NCBI GenBank assembly: GCA_910574475.1
Contig: CAJTAT010000007.1
Span: 153,143-217,142 of the forward strand
From: Clostridia bacterium
GTDB lineage: Bacteria > Bacillota > Clostridia > Lachnospirales > Lachnospiraceae
Direction: 5' to 3'
Length of the DNA: 64,000 nucleotides
The position numbers and the translations under genes are program-made. The notes below the pieces were generated by a model. It had not been told where the DNA came from, did no database searches, and saw only the letters and a list, made by a program, of their open reading frames with translations. Shown one piece after another: positions 35,647 to 44,353 of the stretch (position 1 is its first letter; every line of letters starts with the position of its first letter).

Positions 35647-36540
35647 TTACTCCTTTATAATATGTAAAATCCCTTCCTCCTGGAGAATCTTATAGAAACC
35701 ACTCATCTCCTCCTCAGAAAATGCCCGTCCCTCCACTGGATAGTCTCTTTCCAGGGCTGTATATTTGCTGCGGCAAAGGGGATTAAAGTTTAACAGTTCA
35801 TATTTTGTGTCCGCATCAACCGTCCGTATATAGCGGGCAATGTTGCGAATATTTTCTTCTGTGGCAGTATAACCGGGAATTAATGGGGTACGCACAATAA
35901 CGTCTGCTCCCTGACTCACCAGGAATTCATAATTGTCAAGAATCTGCCTGTTATCAACACCTATTACCTTCTCATGTATAATGGGATCCAGATATTTAAT
36001 GTCAATCAAAAAATGATCTGTCACTGGCAGCATGGCTTCCACAGCCTTCCGGGGCGCCAGCAGGCATGTCTCAATAGCAGTATCCGTTCCCTTTTCCTTA
36101 CAGAGGCTTAAAACCTCAGCGGCAAACTCCCATTGAGAAAGAGCCTCACCTCCAGAAAGTGTGACACCGCCGTCTGCGCCGAAAAAGACAGAATCCCGAA
36201 GCAACCTTTCAGCCGCTTCTTTCGCTGTCACTGTACCGCCCATTCTCTCCAGGGCTGAACCAGGGCATACATCTTCACATTTTCCGCATAAAGTACACTT
36301 GGAGTGTTCCACATGTACACGCTCCCCCAGGCTCAGCGCCTGCTCGGTGCAGACTGCTACACAACTTCCACATCCCAGGCAGTCATTGGGATTATACCAG
36401 AGAGCCGGTTTGTGATCCATTCCCTCTGGATTCTGACACCAGGGACAATGCAGAGGGCACCCCTTTAAAAATAAAGTACTGCGCAGTCCGCCGCCGTCAT
36501 GGACGGCGAACCGCTTTAGATCAAATATTATTCCTGTCAT
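35647..36540 (-). CDS. Glycyl radical enzyme activase with ferredoxin insert
   Basis: A 297-residue radical-SAM activase with the cluster motif at Cys28, Cys32 and Cys35 (CPLHCPWC), then two CxxCxxCxxxC motifs at 54-64 and 82-92 that bind two further 4Fe-4S clusters, then LSGGEALSQ. This three-cluster form is usual for activases of non-PFL glycyl radical enzymes. Its start overlaps the stop of the glycyl radical enzyme gene by 4 bp, which identifies its partner. Confidence 0.92.
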   Translation of the reverse strand: MTGIIFDLKRFAVHDGGGLRSTLFLKGCPLHCPWCQNPEGMDHKPALWYNPNDCLGCGSCVAVCTEQALSLGERVHVEHSKCTLCGKCEDVCPGSALERMGGTVTAKEAAERLLRDSVFFGADGGVTLSGGEALSQWEFAAEVLSLCKEKGTDTAIETCLLAPRKAVEAMLPVTDHFLIDIKYLDPIIHEKVIGVDNRQILDNYEFLVSQGADVIVRTPLIPGYTATEENIRNIARYIRTVDADTKYELLNFNPLCRSKYTALERDYPVEGRAFSEEEMSGFYKILQEEGILHIIKE

Positions 36541-38891
36541 ATGGCTTCATAAGTAGTACGGGCAATAATCTCTTCCTGCAGATCTGGAGCCAGCTCCGTG
36601 AAATATGCAGTGTAGCCAGCCACCCGCACAGTAAGGCTGCGATATTCCTCTGGCTTTTTCTGAGCTGCACGCAAATCCTTCTCATTCAGTACATTAAACT
36701 GGATATGACTGATTCCCAAATTGCAGACTGCCCGAAGCAATTCTGTAAATTTATAGATCCCCGTCTCTGTCTTAAAGAACTGTGGCAAAAACTTCATATT
36801 CAGAAGTGTTCCATTGCTGGCTTTCATAAAAGGCAGTTTTGCCACAGACTGAAGCAGGGCTGTGGGCCCCTGACCATCCCGGCCATACATAGCTGACACA
36901 CCACCGTCTGCCAGTGGATCTTTTGCATAGCGTCCATCTGCAGACGCTCCCACATTCTGTCCCATAGGCACATGAGCTGACACTGTATACAGACCCATCT
37001 GATAGATTCCACCGCGGCCATTCCGATATTTCTTCAATCCATCTGCAAAATAATTCACCCATTTCGCTCCAAGCTGATCTACCCAATCCACGTCGTTTCC
37101 GTATTTGGGAGCTTTGTTCAGCAACATAGCCCGGATCAAAGGTGCGTTCTCATAATTCGTCTGAAGGGCGCGAAGCAAATCCTCACGGGATATTTTCTTT
37201 TTATCATATACCAGACTCTTAATGGCAGCCAAGGAATCGGCCACATTCGCCACCTGGATCGCCTGCACACCTGCAAAGTTGTAGTGAGCACCTCCCTGGG
37301 TTACATCCTGACCCTTAGCCAGACAATCATCAATCACAGAAGAAAGAAATGGCGTGGGAAGCAATTTCTCATGCATCTTTTCCACTTGGCTGACACATTC
37401 CACCATTTTATCAGAAAAATAATCTATCTGCTTTGCGAAAGCCGCCTCTAAATCCTCAAACGTTTCATACGTAGTCAGATCTCCCAGATCAAGACCTGTC
37501 TTCTCCCCATTGAGCATATCTACTCCATGGTTCAGAGTCAATTCCAGTGCTTTTAAGAGATTGAACATAGCGGCGTCACTCCAGGCCAGAGCATTGCCGT
37601 GAGTCGTCAGCTCCACACAGCCCACAATCGCATAATTCATGGCATCCTCATGGCTGATACCATGGGATTCCAGCGCAGGAACCACCGCCTCGTCATTAAA
37701 CACCTGAGGCATGCCGCTTCCTAGACCAATCACGCGGCTGGCTGCCTCCAGAAGAGGCCGGGGAGAACCTTTGTAAATCCGTAGAGATAAATTCGGCTGA
37801 GGCAGTAAAAGATGAGATTGGGCCTGCAAAAAGAGATAGCTCAAATCGTTAGAAGCATCACTGCCGTCCTCATTCTGTCCTCCAATGGCTACATTGAATC
37901 CAATGGGGAATCCAGCAAAATATTTTGCACTGTTAGAGTTGCGCAGATATACTAATTGATTAAACTTAAGCCACAGACATTCTGTCAGTTCCAATGCGTC
38001 CTCTAAAGTCATACCCTGTTTACGACTGTTCTCATAATAAGGATACAGGTACTGATCCATACGTCCCGGTGAGAAGGAGGAAGCATTGCCCTCCATCTGC
38101 AGAATCACATACAGAAACCAGGTAGCCTGAACTGCTTCATGGTACGTCTCCGCCGGAGACACAGCCAGCTTATGACAAACCTTCGCTACCTCCAGCAGGT
38201 TTTCCTTTTTTGTCTCCTGATACATTTTCTCTGCCAGGACTGCATACCGCTCCATAAAAGCGCTGGCGCCTTCCATACTCAAAATTACACTTCTATAAAA
38301 ATCTTTCTGCCTCTCATCTGCCTGATCAAGATGTGCCTCTGCTTCCCTACGGATGCCAACAGGGCCAAGCTTCAGCCATTTCTTTGTGTTAGGGCAGATA
38401 TGTCCCTGAGAGTGATCCTTCTGGTTGATCTTTACCACCTTTGCAATGGCATCTACCTGAGAGCCTACCGCCATTCTTACTTGATCCTCCAGAGAGCGTC
38501 CCCTCCAGTAAGGCATAATATCTCTTCGAAAGGCGTCAATGTCCTCCTGACGCACTTGAAACTTATCCTGAGGTCTTGTAGGCAGAGTCTCAAATTCACG
38601 ATCCACCCAAGATGCCCCTGTCTCAGGAAATACAACGCCTCCCCGAACGCCGGATGTCCGGTTGCCCACAATTCTTTCCTCCGGTTCGATCCGAATGGCA
38701 ATCTTCTCCAATGCTGCCTTCAGGGCTTTCGCTCTCTGAATACAGCGGGGTTCCCCCTCTGTCTCTTTATAACTATCTGTCACAATACAGGCCTGCTCAA
38801 TGCTGGCAAACCTGGGTTCTTCCAGCATTTCTTCCTTGAGTCGGGCAATACGCTCCGGGCAGGCCAGCTTAGAAATCTGCTCTATCTGCAT
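36537..38891 (-). CDS. Glycyl radical enzyme, YbiW/PflD-like
   Basis: A 784-residue glycyl radical enzyme: Cys425 and Glu427 in VGCVELTTHGN, radical Gly759 in RVAGYTAYF. The segment KDHSQGHICPNTKKWLK and the WSDAAMFNLLKALEL following the active site resemble E. coli YbiW (PflF), long annotated as a formate acetyltransferase. As I recall, the YbiW/PflD group has been reported to act as 1,5-anhydrohexitol-6-phosphate lyases. The surrounding sugar importer, kinases and isomerase agree with a phosphosugar lyase far better than with pyruvate cleavage. It is the second gene of the DeoR-GRE unit. Confidence 0.88.
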   Translation of the reverse strand: MQIEQISKLACPERIARLKEEMLEEPRFASIEQACIVTDSYKETEGEPRCIQRAKALKAALEKIAIRIEPEERIVGNRTSGVRGGVVFPETGASWVDREFETLPTRPQDKFQVRQEDIDAFRRDIMPYWRGRSLEDQVRMAVGSQVDAIAKVVKINQKDHSQGHICPNTKKWLKLGPVGIRREAEAHLDQADERQKDFYRSVILSMEGASAFMERYAVLAEKMYQETKKENLLEVAKVCHKLAVSPAETYHEAVQATWFLYVILQMEGNASSFSPGRMDQYLYPYYENSRKQGMTLEDALELTECLWLKFNQLVYLRNSNSAKYFAGFPIGFNVAIGGQNEDGSDASNDLSYLFLQAQSHLLLPQPNLSLRIYKGSPRPLLEAASRVIGLGSGMPQVFNDEAVVPALESHGISHEDAMNYAIVGCVELTTHGNALAWSDAAMFNLLKALELTLNHGVDMLNGEKTGLDLGDLTTYETFEDLEAAFAKQIDYFSDKMVECVSQVEKMHEKLLPTPFLSSVIDDCLAKGQDVTQGGAHYNFAGVQAIQVANVADSLAAIKSLVYDKKKISREDLLRALQTNYENAPLIRAMLLNKAPKYGNDVDWVDQLGAKWVNYFADGLKKYRNGRGGIYQMGLYTVSAHVPMGQNVGASADGRYAKDPLADGGVSAMYGRDGQGPTALLQSVAKLPFMKASNGTLLNMKFLPQFFKTETGIYKFTELLRAVCNLGISHIQFNVLNEKDLRAAQKKPEEYRSLTVRVAGYTAYFTELAPDLQEEIIARTTYEAI

Positions 38892-38926
38892 AGTATCCCT
38901 CCTTTTTCTTTCAATATATCACAATG

Positions 38927-38974
38927 GCACTATTAAGCATACTCACAGAAACATCCAATAGGTGTACTATTATG
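38927..38974 (-). promoter_or_regulatory. Direct repeats upstream of the glycyl radical enzyme gene
   Basis: GCACTATTAAG (38927-38937) and GTACTATTATG (38964-38974) repeat within the 91-bp gap between the deoR-like gene and the enzyme gene. They could be operator half-sites for the adjacent DeoR protein. Confidence 0.35.
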
Positions 38975-38982
38975 AACCTTAT

Positions 38983-39735
38983 TTACTCTATGTCTGCTAC
39001 CTCTACTCTGATATCCTGAGAAGCTAAAATATCACGATATTCTTCTGAAATTCTGGAGTCTGTCACCACCATATGGACTTCCTCCGGCGAGAACACTTTT
39101 GCAACACTCCGCTTTCCAAACTTCTCAGACGTCGTCAGTACAATCACCTTATCTGCCTGCTTCGCTATCCCCCGAACCGTACTGCAGCGGGTGTGATTGA
39201 TATTAGTAAAACCGTCCTCTTTCGTATACCCGTCAATCCCCACAAAAAGTTTATCTACAAAATATTCTCTTGCACATAGCTCCGTCACCGGCCCCGTTGT
39301 AACTTCAGAAACTACATCATAATCTCCTCCCAGCAAGATCACTTTAGCTGTGGGAATTGTTCTCACATGCCGGGCAATATAAGCAGAGTTTGTAATGATC
39401 GTCACATCGCTTACAGCCGCCAGCTCCTGGGCAAACAGTGCACAGGTTGAGCCTGATTCGATCATAATCGTTTCCATTGGTTTTACGAAAGAAACGGCCT
39501 TTTGGGCAATCTTCTTTTTCTCCAGATATTGAACCATCATGCGGGAATCAATGTCATCAGAATCTCCTTTCGCCGCGTATCCATGCTGTCTTTGTAACAA
39601 TCCACGGGCTTCCAATTCTTCCAGATCCTTTCGAATCGTTACCATTGATATATTCAATACCTGAGATAAGTCTTTCACGCTGATGCGTTCCTTCTCATTG
39701 ACCAACTTCAAAATTTCAAGATGCCGTTCCTTCAT
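38983..39735 (-). CDS. DeoR-family transcriptional regulator
   Basis: A 250-residue regulator starting at ATG 39735 (MKERHLEILK), with AAAGGAG upstream; the longer open frame has no ribosome binding site. The N-terminal helix-turn-helix (ISVKDLSQVLNISMVTIRKDLEELE) and the C-terminal sugar-phosphate sensor domain (MIESGSTCALFAQEL, LLGGDYDVVSEVTTGP) are standard for DeoR/GlpR. These usually sense a phosphorylated sugar, so the inducer is likely a product of the kinases in this cluster. Confidence 0.9.
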   Translation of the reverse strand: MKERHLEILKLVNEKERISVKDLSQVLNISMVTIRKDLEELEARGLLQRQHGYAAKGDSDDIDSRMMVQYLEKKKIAQKAVSFVKPMETIMIESGSTCALFAQELAAVSDVTIITNSAYIARHVRTIPTAKVILLGGDYDVVSEVTTGPVTELCAREYFVDKLFVGIDGYTKEDGFTNINHTRCSTVRGIAKQADKVIVLTTSEKFGKRSVAKVFSPEEVHMVVTDSRISEEYRDILASQDIRVEVADIE

Positions 39736-39843
39736 GTCTATAAACTCCTTTTCAGTCCTCCAAACATTGTTTTTATTATAGCAGATATCTTTAGCAAAAT
39801 CTACCGCTTCGCCCTTGTGAGAAAAACCTGGAAAGACTGAAAA

Positions 39844-39914
39844 AGCTGCCACATTAAGAAAGAGCACACCAATATAAATTCTATACTGTGCGGTTCTTGC
39901 TTAACGTGACAGCT
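39844..39914 (-). terminator. Long-stem terminator between the AroE-like and DeoR genes
   Basis: On the minus strand AGCTGTCACGTTAAGCAAGA pairs at 17 of 20 positions with 39844-39863, with GCACA/TGTGC continuing the stem inside, and TTTTTC follows. It divides the importer/AroE transcript from the DeoR-GRE transcript. The stem is unusually long for a plain terminator. Confidence 0.65.
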
Positions 39915-39923
39915 CCGATTTTT

Positions 39924-40787
39924 TTATGCCAAAGCTTCTTCCAAAGCCTTGTACATTACATTTTTATCTGGTTTCTTACCTGTCCACATCTCAATATTTA
40001 AAGCAGCTTGATTGATCAGCATGCCCGCACCTGTAGCACAGGGAATTCCCCGACGACGCAACTCTTTGATCAGCGCAGTCTCTGTAGGATTTGGAATTAC
40101 ATCCTGGACAAACATCTGTGGTGTGATAGAGTCCAGGTTGATATTTGGAATGGCATCCACATCTGGATATAATCCCACAGATGTAGCATTTACAACTATA
40201 TCCGTTCCAGTTGGAATGGTAAAAGGACCATCCCAGTCAATATAACGGCACTCTACCTTTGTATTCTCCCGCAAAATAGCCATCAGGGAGTCTCCCAGAG
40301 GACGATCCTCGGCGCGGTTCACAATGGTAATGTCTTTAACGCCTGCCAGACCCATTTCCACACAAATAGCCCGAGCCGCTCCACCTGCTCCGAATACAAC
40401 AGCCTTTTTCCCCTTTACATCCACACCGCTGGATTCCAGAGACATCATAAATCCTTTTCCGTCTGTATTCTCACCAAAGAGATGGCCATCATCGTTCACA
40501 ATCATATTCACAGCGCCAATCAATTTTGCGCTCTTAGAAATCTCATCCAAGTAATCCATCACAGCGATTTTATGAGGAATGGTACAATTGATTCCACGCA
40601 TTTTAAAAGCTTTCAAACCATTGATGGCGTCCTCAAGCTTATCCTTATCCACATCCAGGGTCAGGAAATGCCAGCGCTCCAGCCCCATAGCCGCAAATGC
40701 AGCATCCTGAATCACAACACCGGGATTCTCTGCCACTGGCTGTCCGAATACCCCTACCAGATGATCCAAATAATTTTGCTCTTTCAT
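39924..40787 (-). CDS. Shikimate dehydrogenase-family protein with altered substrate pocket
   Basis: A 287-residue protein of the AroE/YdiB family. It has the catalytic Lys73 (NCTIPHK) and Asp109 (GENTDG) and the cofactor motif GAGGAARAI. However, the N-terminal substrate motif (S-x-S-P in true AroE) reads AENPGVVIQD at residues 19-28, so both carboxylate-binding serines are missing. It is encoded 18 bp after a sugar permease gene and no aromatic-pathway gene is near. A role as an NAD(P)-dependent dehydrogenase of a cyclitol or keto-sugar is likelier than shikimate synthesis, but the substrate is unknown. Confidence 0.85.
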   Translation of the reverse strand: MKEQNYLDHLVGVFGQPVAENPGVVIQDAAFAAMGLERWHFLTLDVDKDKLEDAINGLKAFKMRGINCTIPHKIAVMDYLDEISKSAKLIGAVNMIVNDDGHLFGENTDGKGFMMSLESSGVDVKGKKAVVFGAGGAARAICVEMGLAGVKDITIVNRAEDRPLGDSLMAILRENTKVECRYIDWDGPFTIPTGTDIVVNATSVGLYPDVDAIPNINLDSITPQMFVQDVIPNPTETALIKELRRRGIPCATGAGMLINQAALNIEMWTGKKPDKNVMYKALEEALA

Positions 40788-40805
40788 ATCTTAATCCTTC
40801 TTTCT

Positions 40806-41774
40806 TTAAACACGTTCCCGTTTCAGCTTACGGCCGAAGCAGTCGCTACCGATGATAACTACAATCAAGATACCTTCACACAGTCTCTGATAATAGCTAT
40901 CCACTCCAAGCTGATTCATACAGTTGGTCAAAAGCTGAATGACAAAGAGGCCGATAAAACTTTCTATCATACCGCCGACGCCGCCTGCAAAGGAAGTACC
41001 GCCAATAACGACGCCACAGTTCACTAACATGCCAGTCGTGTCTCCATATACAGAAGAACCTGTATTCATACGGGAGGACAAAAGAACGCCCGCCAGGGTG
41101 GATACCACGCCGCTGATAACAAAAGCCGCCCATTTGATCGGGACTACCTTAATACCAGAATATTTGGCCACTTCATAATTGCCGCCGATGGCGTAGCAGT
41201 TACGTCCAAAGCTGGTAAAGCGCATCAGGCAATAAAAGATAACAAATAGAATCACCATATAAACTACCAGAGACGGTACTGCTCCAAAAAATTTCATATT
41301 GGAAATCTGCATAAATCCCTTACTCTTGCAAGTCAAAGGATGCGCGTCAGTCAGCTGCTGACAGATTCCCTTTAACAGCATTCCCATACCTAAAGTAATA
41401 ATGAAAGGCTCTGTCTTCTGATGTACTACCAGGAATCCATTGATAAATCCTACCACTGCGCCGCTTAAAAGAGCCACAAGAATTGCAATGGGAATCGGAA
41501 TACCACTGTTTACCATCATAACAGCAATGATACCGCCCAGACACAGGGTGCCGCCGCAGGACAAGTCACATCCGCCGCAGATAACTGCCACGGTGACGCC
41601 AAATGCCACAATTTCCAAAATCGCTGTGGAGCGGAGCATATCCAGCCAGTTATATGCTGTGTAGAATGTCGTATCAAAGAAGAGCATCATCACCATCAAA
41701 ACAAGGATTGCAACGACAGCTTTTTGCTTTGAAATGACTTTCCAGACTTTATTTACATTTGCTTTAGCATTCAT
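40806..41774 (-). CDS. Sugar ABC transporter permease (RbsC-like) 2
   Basis: A 322-residue, very hydrophobic permease of the ribose/galactose type (branched-chain permease superfamily, about 8-10 membrane segments), with CGGCDLSCGGTLCLGGIIAV near residue 65 and GGTSFAGGVGGM near the C-terminus. It pairs with the paralogous permease encoded 13 bp upstream to form a heterodimeric channel. Confidence 0.91.
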   Translation of the reverse strand: MNAKANVNKVWKVISKQKAVVAILVLMVMMLFFDTTFYTAYNWLDMLRSTAILEIVAFGVTVAVICGGCDLSCGGTLCLGGIIAVMMVNSGIPIPIAILVALLSGAVVGFINGFLVVHQKTEPFIITLGMGMLLKGICQQLTDAHPLTCKSKGFMQISNMKFFGAVPSLVVYMVILFVIFYCLMRFTSFGRNCYAIGGNYEVAKYSGIKVVPIKWAAFVISGVVSTLAGVLLSSRMNTGSSVYGDTTGMLVNCGVVIGGTSFAGGVGGMIESFIGLFVIQLLTNCMNQLGVDSYYQRLCEGILIVVIIGSDCFGRKLKRERV

Positions 41775-41787
41775 TTTTCAGCCCTCC

Positions 41788-42756
41788 TTACAATTCCTTG
41801 CGATTGTCCAGCCAAATGGCAATGACAAGCACAGCGCCACGCATTACTGTCTGCATATAAGTAGACAGATTCAGCATATTCATACAGTTGCCCAGAAGGG
41901 TAATCAACACAACACCAAGCATGGTACGAAGCACGCTTCCCTTGCCACCCTTCAGAGTTGTTCCGCCTACAACTACACAGAGAATCGCGTTTGTCTCGTA
42001 GTTTGCACCGCTGGTAGCTGTAGCTGTCGTTACACGTGACAGCAGGGCAATGGAAGCCAGAGCAGACATAGTACCATTGATGGCATAGGCCAGACGCATG
42101 GTTCTCTTCATATTGAAGCCCGCCAGGTACGCTGCATCTTTATTTCCGCCCATCAGTGCGATGGCCCGGCCCCAGATAGTCTTCCTGTGGAAGAGATGCA
42201 TTAAAATCAGCACAATGACAAACACAACTAATACAACAGGAATAATACCAATATTTGTAGAACCAAGCGTTGTAAAGATTGAAATGGATTTTTCACTTCT
42301 GGAAATACGAAGGGTCTCAGATCCTGTATAAATCAAAGCAAGAGCTGTATAGATAGAGCTCATACCATATGTAATAAACAATACCTCTGCCTGAGTCATG
42401 GCGCCACAAGTCGTCAGCACCAGACCATTCAGCCATCCCAAAAATGCTCCCAACAGGATACCTGCAAGCAGAGCCCCCACCTGTCCGAGGGGATCCACGA
42501 GACCAATGGTGATTACACCTACCAGACTGATAATACCTACGATGGACAGATCAATAAACCCGCCAATGATAACGAATGTCATACCGAGAGCTGCGAAGGG
42601 CAAAGGGCCAAGCTGTCTCAGAACGTTGTTCAGGTTTGATGTTCCAAGGAATTTGGGCTCTGCAATAGCTGTCACAATAATCAAAACCACGATACCACAG
42701 AGAACCAGATTTTGTTTTAAAAATTCCAAATAAGGATTTGTTTTCGTCTTTGTCAT
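41788..42756 (-). CDS. Sugar ABC transporter permease (RbsC-like) 1
   Basis: A 322-residue permease paralogous to its neighbour, with GGFIDLSIVGIISLVGVI near residue 60, the typical GGNKDAAYLAGFN loop and VVGGTTLKGGKGSVLRT towards the C-terminus. Two different permeases rather than one homodimerising RbsC is the arrangement seen in several Lachnospiraceae sugar importers. It is 15 bp after the ATPase gene. Confidence 0.91.
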   Translation of the reverse strand: MTKTKTNPYLEFLKQNLVLCGIVVLIIVTAIAEPKFLGTSNLNNVLRQLGPLPFAALGMTFVIIGGFIDLSIVGIISLVGVITIGLVDPLGQVGALLAGILLGAFLGWLNGLVLTTCGAMTQAEVLFITYGMSSIYTALALIYTGSETLRISRSEKSISIFTTLGSTNIGIIPVVLVVFVIVLILMHLFHRKTIWGRAIALMGGNKDAAYLAGFNMKRTMRLAYAINGTMSALASIALLSRVTTATATSGANYETNAILCVVVGGTTLKGGKGSVLRTMLGVVLITLLGNCMNMLNLSTYMQTVMRGAVLVIAIWLDNRKEL

Positions 42757-42771
42757 GTTCTCCCTCCGTTC

Positions 42772-44256
42772 TTACCCGATGGCTTTGTCCATAATCTCTT
42801 CTGCTGTGGCCTCTTCCGGGTTAAATTCTCCAGTAATACGTCCGTCACAGATAGCCAGAACACGGTTGCTCATATTTAAAACCTCAGGAAGCTCAGAAGA
42901 AATCATAATGATGGCTCCGCCTTCCTCTACAATCTTATTCATCAGCAGATAAATCTCAAACTTAGCTCCTACATCAATGCCTCTTGTAGGTTCATCAAGA
43001 ATCAGAATCTTTGGATTGCGCTCCATCCAGCGTCCCACAATACACTTCTGCTGGTTTCCACCAGACAGTGTCACCACCTTTGTCTCCGGTGTGGGAGTCT
43101 TGATAGCCAGGGCTTCAATCTGGCGTTTTCCGATATCTGCTTCTTTAGAGGAGTCCACGATTCCCATATGAGTCAGATCTTCCAGGGATGCCATAGTAAT
43201 ATTACTCTCTACAGAGAAGGGAAGAATCAATCCCTCACGCTTTCTATCCTCAGGAACAAGGGCCATACCTGCCTGCTTTGCCTGCTTAGGTGTGGGTATC
43301 TTTACTTCTTTACCTTCAAGCAGAACCTGATGGCCTTTCACTTTATCTGCACCATACAGTGCACGAATAATTTCGGTACGACCGGCTCCTACCAAACCAA
43401 CCAGCCCCAAGATTTCACCTTTATGTAGGGTAAAATTAATATTATGGAGCTTATGAGTATTCAGATTGCGCACTTCCAAAAGAGGCTCTCCCACACAGTG
43501 AGCTCTGGGTGGATACTCATTTTCAATGGTACGTCCTACCATCTTCGCAATCATATCGCTTCTTGTAAGCTCTTCTACAGGTTTAGTATCAATGACGCAG
43601 CCATCACGCATGATCGTTACAATATTACAGTATTCAAAGATTTCATCCAATTTATGGCTGATATAAATAACAGATACACCCTTATCTCTCAACTGGTTGA
43701 TAATGATTCCAAGCTTCTTCAGCTCTTCCGAGGTGAGGGAACTGCTGGGCTCATCCATAATAATCAATTTAGAATCAAATGATAATGCTTTTGCGATCTC
43801 CACCATCTGCATCTCAGATGCACTCAAATCGCCTACAAGTGTAGTAGTGCTGATACTGCTGCCAATGCTGTCCAACAGTTCTTTTGCTTTTTTATGGGTA
43901 CCCTTCATACCATGTGTCTCAGAAAACCGTCCCAGGAAAATATTCTCTCCCACAGTCATGGTATTTACCAGGTTAAACTCCTGATAGATAATACTTAAGC
44001 CACGACGCAAAGCCTGAATAGGCGTCGTATGTTCAATGGTTTCCCCATTAAAAATAACAGTACCTTCGTCCTTTTCATATACACCGGACAAAATTTTCAT
44101 CAGCGTAGACTTACCTGCTCCATTCTCTCCCACAATACCATACACAACACCGCGTGGAATGGAAATCGATACATGATCCAGGGCTTTTACGCCTGGGAAG
44201 TATTTACAGATATCTTTCACTTCAAGGATGTAATCGGTTGTCTTCTCCAACTTCAC
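42772..44256 (-). CDS. Sugar ABC transporter ATP-binding protein (RbsA/MglA-like, two ATPase domains)
   Basis: A 494-residue tandem ATPase. Domain 1 has Walker A GENGAGKST and Walker B LIIMDEPSSSL; domain 2 has a degenerate Walker A (GLVGAGRTE), LSGGNQQK signature and LILDEPTRGID. This is the standard RbsA/MglA organisation. It energises import through the two permeases that follow. Confidence 0.93.
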   Translation of the reverse strand: MKLEKTTDYILEVKDICKYFPGVKALDHVSISIPRGVVYGIVGENGAGKSTLMKILSGVYEKDEGTVIFNGETIEHTTPIQALRRGLSIIYQEFNLVNTMTVGENIFLGRFSETHGMKGTHKKAKELLDSIGSSISTTTLVGDLSASEMQMVEIAKALSFDSKLIIMDEPSSSLTSEELKKLGIIINQLRDKGVSVIYISHKLDEIFEYCNIVTIMRDGCVIDTKPVEELTRSDMIAKMVGRTIENEYPPRAHCVGEPLLEVRNLNTHKLHNINFTLHKGEILGLVGLVGAGRTEIIRALYGADKVKGHQVLLEGKEVKIPTPKQAKQAGMALVPEDRKREGLILPFSVESNITMASLEDLTHMGIVDSSKEADIGKRQIEALAIKTPTPETKVVTLSGGNQQKCIVGRWMERNPKILILDEPTRGIDVGAKFEIYLLMNKIVEEGGAIIMISSELPEVLNMSNRVLAICDGRITGEFNPEEATAEEIMDKAIG

Positions 44257-44281
44257 TGCCTCCCTTGCCTTATTTTGAAAG

Positions 44282-44313
44282 TAGCTGGCCCCGGTATCGC
44301 GCCGGAACCAGCT
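44282..44313 (-). other. Hairpin between binding-protein and ATPase genes
   Basis: TAGCTGG (44282-44288) pairs with CCAGCTA (44307-44313), with inner CGG/CCG. It lies in the 97-bp gap after the binding-protein gene and has no T-run, so it probably protects the 3' end of the binding-protein message or dampens read-through. Confidence 0.55.
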
Positions 44314-44353
44314 ATCTACATAGTCAGCTATTTAATTTCGTAAATCGTGTATC

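Noticed and set aside
39924..40787. Housekeeping aroE for aromatic amino acid synthesis
   Set aside because: The substrate-binding serine motif is missing and the gene lies in a sugar-import operon with no other aromatic gene.
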